From CAYMRB01 sp964392615 (lineage in GTDB: Bacteria; Planctomycetota; UBA8108), in contig CAYMRB010000018.1 in assembly GCA_964392615.1 (NCBI GenBank), forward strand, positions 1 through 44,539: 44,539 nt of DNA. Reading direction: 5' to 3'. This document shows, one piece after another, positions 40,235 through 44,539 of this stretch. Below the pieces are notes generated by a model. The model saw nothing but the letters and a program-made list of their open reading frames with translations, was not told the origin of the DNA and ran no database searches. The position numbers and the translations under genes are program-made. Position 1 is the first letter of the stretch; each line of letters starts with the position of its first letter.

Positions 40235-41200
40235 TCAACCGTCGAAGCCCGCGAGCGCACGGACGTGCGCGACGACGGAGCGCGCCAGCGCCTCGAGGTT
40301 GTAGCCGCCCTCGAGCGTGCTCACGACGCGGCTGGGCGGGAAGCGCCGGCACACGGCCGTCGTCAGCCAGGCGAAGTCATCGTCATCGAGGCACAGACCG
40401 CCGAGCGGGTCGTCGCGGTGTGCGTCGAAGCCCGCGCTGATCAGCGCGAACTCGGGGGCGAAGTCCGCGACGATCCGCTCGAGATCCGCGTCGAAGAGCT
40501 CGCGGAATTCGCTAGCCGGAGTCCCCGCGGGCAGCGGGCGATGGAGTAGCGTGCCGGCGCCCTCGCTGCGGCCGGTCTCGCCTGCGGCGCCGGTGAACGG
40601 CCAGTGACCGGCCTGGTGGAGCGAGTAATAGAAGACGCTGGCGTCGTCGCCGAAGATGTCGGCCGTGCCGTTCCCGTGGTGGACGTCCCAGTCGACGATC
40701 AGCACCCGCCCGCAGCCCAGCGACTGCAGGTGTCGCGTCGCCACCGCGACGGAGTTGAAGAAGCAGAAGCCCATCGCGTGCTCCCGCAACGCGTGATGGC
40801 CTGGCGGCCGGGCGAGGCAGAACGCAGCCGGTAGCTCGCCCCGCCAGCAGCGCTCGACGGCATCCATGGCCGCGCCTGCGGCCAGCCGAGCAGCCTCGGC
40901 CGTCTCGGGCGAGTAGATCAGATCGTCGCTGTGGTCGAGTCGGCCGTACTCGCCCGCCGTGTCGTCGATGCGGGCGATGTAGCGGGCGGAGTGGCACCGC
41001 AGAAGGCTCTCGTCGGCCGCTGGCCCGGCGCGCAGCCACGCGATCTTCCCGGACAGCGCCGCGTCCTCTCGCAGCGCGCGCTCGGAGACCTCGATTCGCG
41101 CGATGCACTCGGGGTGCATGCCCGTGTCGTGGGCGAGGAATGTCTCGTGCGTGTAGACGGCGACCGCCGGGCGTGCAGGGCCCTCGTCCGTCGTGCTCAT
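40235..41200 (-). CDS. Histone-deacetylase-fold amidohydrolase (class II HDAC/acetylpolyamine type)
   Basis: A 321-residue zinc enzyme of the arginase/deacetylase superfamily. The motifs are complete: ARPPGHHA (catalytic His pair), VDWDVHHGNGTADIF (zinc Asp and His), SAGFDAHRDDPLGG (second zinc Asp) and STLEGGYN. Bacterial members remove acetyl groups from polyamines, proteins or small metabolites. ATG 41200 has GGAGCG about seven bases upstream, 21 bases after the stop of the second ketosynthase. It is therefore the third gene of a ketosynthase-ketosynthase-deacetylase operon, which suggests a role in tailoring the product or recycling an acetylated intermediate. The substrate is unknown. 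Confidence 0.88.
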   Translation of the reverse strand: MSTTDEGPARPAVAVYTHETFLAHDTGMHPECIARIEVSERALREDAALSGKIAWLRAGPAADESLLRCHSARYIARIDDTAGEYGRLDHSDDLIYSPETAEAARLAAGAAMDAVERCWRGELPAAFCLARPPGHHALREHAMGFCFFNSVAVATRHLQSLGCGRVLIVDWDVHHGNGTADIFGDDASVFYYSLHQAGHWPFTGAAGETGRSEGAGTLLHRPLPAGTPASEFRELFDADLERIVADFAPEFALISAGFDAHRDDPLGGLCLDDDDFAWLTTAVCRRFPPSRVVSTLEGGYNLEALARSVVAHVRALAGFDG

Positions 41201-41221
41201 GATTGCGCTCCGTTCGCTAAC

Positions 41222-42523
41222 TCAGGCCTCGCCCTCGAACCGTCGCAGGACGGCGCCGGCGTTGAAGCCGGCGAAGCCGTTCGCCATCTTGAGAATCGTT
41301 CGCGGCGCGAGCTCGAGCTGCTCCGTCAGCGGTGCGATCGCCAGCCGTGGATCCGCCGTCGCGAAGCCGGGCGTGCGCGGCACGCTGCCGCCTTCGAAGC
41401 ATGGAAGGAGCGCGCAGATCTCCAGGAGCGCGCTCGCGCCCAGCGCGTGTCCGAAGAACGGCTTCAAGCTCGTCAGGATCGGCGTCTGCGGCCGTTCGCC
41501 CCAGACGCTCGTGACGCCGCGGGCCTCGTAGAGATCGCTCAACGACGTCGACGCCCCGTGCAGCGCAACGACATCGATGTCGTTCGGCGTCAACCCGGCG
41601 TTGCGGCACGCGTCGCGCACGGCGTCCTCGTACCAGCTCTCCGTCAGATTCGGGACCGCGATCTTCCACGCTTCCTGATTCAGACCGGCGCCGAGGTACT
41701 CCGCGAGCACGCGGGCGCCACGGGCGCGGGCGCGATCGAGCGTCTCGACAACGACGGCCGCGCCAGCTTCGCCGAACACGAGCCCGTTGCGATCGCGGTC
41801 GAAGGGCCGCATGACGCCGTCGTCGGCGTAGAGCCCGAGGTCGCTGAACCAGCGGTGCTTCGTCGGGAAGCGCGGCGACTCGGCCGCGGCCACGAGCGCG
41901 CACTCGGCGCGGCCGCGACGCAGGAGGTCGGCAGCGGCCTCGAGCGCGTAGATGCCGGACGCGCACGCGTTGTTGACGAACAGCGTCGGGCCGTGCACGT
42001 CGAGGGCGCGCGCGACGAGGTGCAGCTGCACGAACGACTGCGTGTGGTAGAACGCGTCGCGGTGACGTGCGTAGAAACCGTCGAACGCGGCGGCGCGATT
42101 CGGCGGTGTCTCGGCTGCGTCCTTCTCGCCGTCGTGACGGCCGGCGAGCTCGTCGTACAGGCCGCGTTGGACTCGGTCGATTCCCGGCGCCTCCCACGTC
42201 AGCACGAGGGCGGCCGTCGCCAGGTCGGCCGGGGCGGCACCGGCGTCGTCGATCGCGAGACGCAAAGCGCCGAGCGCGAGCTCGAGCTCGGGGTCCGCGG
42301 GGAGGCCGCGCGCGGAGTCCGCCGGCAGCGCGGTCCGCAGAGCGTCGGGATCGACGCGGAAGAGCGGGAACGGCGGCGACGGAATGCCCTCCTCCTCCGG
42401 ATCGTGGCAGTCCGGACGGGGCTCAGCGACGTCGAGGCGCGTGCGTAGCGCGTCCATGCCCGCGCCGGCGGCGCAAAGCGGTCCGGCGCCCGTGATGGCG
42501 ATGCGACGCGCGCTCGAGTTCAA
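41222..42523 (-). CDS. Divergent beta-ketoacyl-ACP synthase (KAS II-like)
   Basis: A 433-residue thiolase-fold enzyme. The active-site Cys187 lies in NNACASG, and two His positions are kept (LHGASTSLSD and FFGHALGASA), although the usual HGTGT is changed to HGAST. It keeps the PFDRDRNGLVFGEAGAAVV segment. So it appears catalytic, unlike a Gln-type chain length factor, but it is clearly divergent. The start is TTG 42523, one base after the stop of the first ketosynthase, with GGGAG about nine bases upstream; GTG 42544 is the alternative. It resembles the second ketosynthase of paired systems (aryl polyene or other specialised acyl chains), and may form a heterodimer with its neighbour. Confidence 0.82.
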   Translation of the reverse strand: MNSSARRIAITGAGPLCAAGAGMDALRTRLDVAEPRPDCHDPEEEGIPSPPFPLFRVDPDALRTALPADSARGLPADPELELALGALRLAIDDAGAAPADLATAALVLTWEAPGIDRVQRGLYDELAGRHDGEKDAAETPPNRAAAFDGFYARHRDAFYHTQSFVQLHLVARALDVHGPTLFVNNACASGIYALEAAADLLRRGRAECALVAAAESPRFPTKHRWFSDLGLYADDGVMRPFDRDRNGLVFGEAGAAVVVETLDRARARGARVLAEYLGAGLNQEAWKIAVPNLTESWYEDAVRDACRNAGLTPNDIDVVALHGASTSLSDLYEARGVTSVWGERPQTPILTSLKPFFGHALGASALLEICALLPCFEGGSVPRTPGFATADPRLAIAPLTEQLELAPRTILKMANGFAGFNAGAVLRRFEGEA

Positions 42524-42524
42524 T

Positions 42525-43736
42525 TCAGGCTGCTCCCGGCGCACCCAGCGCCACGCATGCGTTGTTGCCGCCGAACGCGTACGAGTTGTTCAGGGCGACA
42601 CCGACCCGCGCATCGCGTGGCGCGTTCGGGATGACGTCGAGATCGCACTCCGGGTCCTGCTCCTGCAGGTTCCATGTCGGGGGCAACACGCCCTCGCGCA
42701 GCGCGAGGACGCACGCGATCGCCTCGACGGCGCTCGCCGCGCCCATCATGTGGCCCGTCAGCGCTTTGATCGAGCTCACGGGAATGCCGCCCGCGGCATC
42801 GCCGAACGCGGCGCGGATCGCGAGCGTCTCGATGCGGTCGTTCGGCCTCGTGCCCGTGCCGTGACAGCTGATGTAGCCGACCGCGTCGCGGTCGATGCCC
42901 GCGTCGGCGAACGCATTGCGCATGGCGCGCTCGGCGCCCTCGCCCTCGGGGTGCGGCCCCGTGATGTGGTGGGCGTCACAGCTCAGGCCGTAGCCGAGCA
43001 CGCGAGCCAGCACCTTCGCGCCGCGCCGCTGCGCGTGCTCGGCCGACTCGAGGACGAGCATGCCGGCGCCCTCGCCGAGGAGGAGGCCCTTGCGATCGCG
43101 GTCGAAGGGCCTGCACACATCGGGCGCGAGCGCGTTCAGGCGGCTGAAGCCGGCGAAGGCCGACATGCTGTAAGCCTCCGTGCCGCCGGCGACGACCGCC
43201 TCGATCTCGCCGGCGCGGATCAGGTCGAGCGCGCAGCCGATCGCGTAGTTCCCCGCCGAGCAGGCGGCCGGGAGCGACACCTGCGCCCCGCCGAGGCCGA
43301 CCTCGACTGCGACGTTCTCGGTGATCGACGCAGCGCTGTGCGTCGCGACATCGGCCCACGGCGGTTCCGTGCGCGGTGTCAGGTCGTCGAGGAAGGTCGG
43401 CGCGCCCATCGTCGTGCCGATCGACAGAGCTGTCGCCGTCAGCGCGTCCGGGCCGTCGAGGCCGGCTTGCGCGAGCGCCTCGCGCGCCGCGGCGAGGGCC
43501 AGGTCGGACGCGCGATCGACGCGTTGCGGCTCGCGACGGTGCCAGGTCGGGGCCGTCCAGTCTCGCACCTCGCACCCGACCTGCGTGCGAAACGGCGTCG
43601 CGTCGAACGAGGTCACCTCCGCCGCGCCGTCGCGCCCCTCGAGGAGGGCGCGCCAGAAGTTCTCGAGGTCGTGGCCGATCGGGGTCACGCAGCCGAGACC
43701 CGTGACGACGACGTCTTTCTCTCCAGGGGCCTTCAT
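42525..43736 (-). CDS. Beta-ketoacyl-ACP synthase II-like ketosynthase
   Basis: A 403-residue FabF-type enzyme that condenses acyl chains with malonyl-ACP. It has a complete catalytic triad: Cys159 in PAACSAGN, His in CHGTGTRPND and His in GHMMGAASAVEA. The GVALNNSYAFGGNNACV end is also standard. ATG 43736 begins MKAPGEKDVVVTGLG, the normal start of the family, with no Shine-Dalgarno sequence. It is the first gene of a three-gene operon. No acyl carrier protein, ketoreductase, dehydratase or malonyltransferase gene is beside it, so primary fatty acid synthesis is less likely than a specialised lipid or polyene role. Confidence 0.9.
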   Translation of the reverse strand: MKAPGEKDVVVTGLGCVTPIGHDLENFWRALLEGRDGAAEVTSFDATPFRTQVGCEVRDWTAPTWHRREPQRVDRASDLALAAAREALAQAGLDGPDALTATALSIGTTMGAPTFLDDLTPRTEPPWADVATHSAASITENVAVEVGLGGAQVSLPAACSAGNYAIGCALDLIRAGEIEAVVAGGTEAYSMSAFAGFSRLNALAPDVCRPFDRDRKGLLLGEGAGMLVLESAEHAQRRGAKVLARVLGYGLSCDAHHITGPHPEGEGAERAMRNAFADAGIDRDAVGYISCHGTGTRPNDRIETLAIRAAFGDAAGGIPVSSIKALTGHMMGAASAVEAIACVLALREGVLPPTWNLQEQDPECDLDVIPNAPRDARVGVALNNSYAFGGNNACVALGAPGAA

Positions 43737-43742
43737 GGCATC

Positions 43743-43748
43743 ATTCTA
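43743..43748 (-). promoter_or_regulatory. -10 element placed for a leaderless ketosynthase transcript
   Basis: On the minus strand TAGAAT ends six bases before the ATG at 43736, so transcription would begin at about the A of the start codon. No good -35 and no Shine-Dalgarno sequence were seen, which is compatible with leaderless translation. Confidence 0.3.
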
Positions 43749-43886
43749 CCCGCTCGCGGTCCGCGCCTTCCAGACGCGGGGCGACGTCGCGATCTGCCCG
43801 CGCACGGATCGCGATCGCAACGATCGTCGTGCTCGCTGCGTCCTTCCGGGGAGACGTCCCCGTGTTCCGTTCGACGAGGTAGCGCC

Positions 43887-44539
43887 TTGGCGAAGAGCAA
43901 ACGACTCGCCCTGTCCGCATCCGTGGCCGCCGTGCTGGCCGTCGTGCCCCTGTGCGCGCTCCTGCTCTACATGGGCGGCAGCTCGGAGCGCACCCGCCGC
44001 GAGAAGCCGAAGTTCTTCGACGGCGAGAGCGCGTGGGACGAGGAGGAGGACACTGTCGTCGAGCCCGATGTCGCCGACGAGACCCCGCCCGCGCCCGAGC
44101 GGCGGGCGCTCGCGATCGAGGCGCGCGTGTTCGAAGCGGACGGCTCGCCGGCGACGGACGTGGACGTGCGCGTCGGCGACGAGGAGCTGACCGCCTCCGA
44201 CGCCGGAGCCGCCCGGCACCTGGCCGCGGCCGTGCGACCGCGCTGCGGCACGCTCGTCGTGCGGCGCGGGGGAGCCGAGATCGCTCGCTTCGACGGCGTG
44301 CTGACCGGCGACGAGGAGCCCGAGCCGGCCCCGGCGCCGTGGGCGGATTCGGGGGTGGTGGACATGGAGTCGGATTCGGAGTCGGATTCGGATTCGGATT
44401 CGGAGTCGGATTCGGAGTCGGACTCGGAGTCGGAGTCGGAGTCGGAGTCGGAGTCGGAGTCGGAGTCGGAGGCGGAGGCGGAGGCGGAGTCGGACACGGA
44501 GTCGGAGTCGGAGTCGGACACGGAGTCGGACTCGGACTC
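43887..44539 (+). CDS. Membrane-anchored protein with acidic Ser/Asp/Glu repeat tract (partial)
   Basis: Open to the end of the window, at least 217 residues. TTG 43887 is the only start in frame near the beginning; GAGG lies seven bases upstream at about 43876-43879. Residues about 6-28 form a transmembrane or signal-anchor helix (LALSASVAAVLAVVPLCALLL). An acidic linker follows, then a small beta domain like CarboxypepD_reg (about 70-140; IEARVFEADGSPATDVDVRVGDEEL). From about residue 161 it is only Ser with Asp, Glu or Ala in alternation, with no end in sight. Such tracts resemble Ser-Asp repeat stalks of surface adhesins. It is divergent from the ketosynthase operon; no function is assigned. 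Confidence 0.75.
   Translation, partial: MAKSKRLALSASVAAVLAVVPLCALLLYMGGSSERTRREKPKFFDGESAWDEEEDTVVEPDVADETPPAPERRALAIEARVFEADGSPATDVDVRVGDEELTASDAGAARHLAAAVRPRCGTLVVRRGGAEIARFDGVLTGDEEPEPAPAPWADSGVVDMESDSESDSDSDSESDSESDSESESESESESESESEAEAEAESDTESESESDTESDSD
44364..44539 (+). repeat. Six-base tandem repeat (GAGTCG/GATTCG) encoding Ser-Asp/Glu
   Basis: About 175 bases of GAGTCG with GATTCG, GACTCG and GAGGCG variants, running off the window. On the + strand it encodes Glu-Ser and Asp-Ser units in the frame of the gene at 43887. The minus strand is also open here and reads Ser-Asp, but as a mirror effect of the repeat. Confidence 0.9.

Noticed and set aside
41222..43736. Minimal type II polyketide synthase (KS alpha/chain length factor)
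   Set aside because: A chain length factor lacks the active Cys; both enzymes here keep it, and no carrier protein or cyclase is adjacent.
43967..44521. Minus-strand Ser-Asp repeat protein
   Set aside because: The repeat is open on both strands. The + strand frame has a start, ribosome binding site, membrane helix and a beta domain, while the minus frame begins in the repeat and then has no recognisable domain.
1..44539. CRISPR array or classical defence island
   Set aside because: No spaced direct repeats of CRISPR form and no Cas genes were seen. The CHAT gene alone, exported and beside a secretin, is not evidence of a CRISPR-linked protease.

Overview
The window is high-GC bacterial DNA with tightly packed genes on both strands. 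It most likely comes from a planctomycete or a close PVC relative. The clues are three modular di-haem proteins of the hydrazine-synthase-alpha-like family, a DUF1559-type protein with the H-X9-DG motif, FGE-like, LamG and NPCBM-like domains on exported proteins, and many lipoproteins. This assignment rests on family content; no marker gene or search was available. A run of ten Ns at 29027-29036 shows that the sequence is a scaffold, and both ends of the window lie in Ser/Asp-type low-complexity repeats.

Region 1 (365-9885, +) is a four-gene operon of exported proteins: a membrane-anchored TPR-CHAT caspase-like protease, a secretin-like lipoprotein with a long extra C-terminus, a HEAT-repeat lipoprotein and an Ig/IPT-domain lipoprotein. 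Region 2 (9943-11307) holds a DtxR/IdeR-type metalloregulator with a near-perfect 19-bp palindrome over its promoter, a tRNA-Val(UAC) with a strong terminator, and the decayed start of a transposase.

Region 3 (11385-35217) looks like a polysaccharide or sugar-derivative processing island. It carries a GH20/GH67-like glycosidase, an NPCBM-dihaem-FGE fusion, a DUF1559-like membrane protein, a secreted FAD oxidoreductase, an ECF sigma factor with a zinc-finger/FecR anti-sigma partner, a secreted jelly-roll protein, a LamG-dihaem protein, a GH32/GH43-like propeller glycosidase, a third dihaem protein and a secreted lactonase-like propeller. The three dihaem proteins share a core but carry different carbohydrate-binding-like N-termini, so they look like modular redox proteins aimed at different glycans.

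Region 4 (35231-40119) has an Sfp-type phosphopantetheinyl transferase, a secreted cohesin-like protein, a hypothetical protein and a pair of exported thioredoxin-fold proteins. Region 5 (40235-43736, -) is an operon of two different beta-ketoacyl synthases followed by an HDAC-fold deacetylase, perhaps served by the nearby phosphopantetheinyl transferase. The window ends inside a membrane-anchored protein (43887 onward, TTG start) that runs into a Ser/Asp/Glu repeat tract.

The best candidates for an undescribed system are the CHAT protease-secretin-lipoprotein operon and the modular dihaem/glycosidase/oxidoreductase island.
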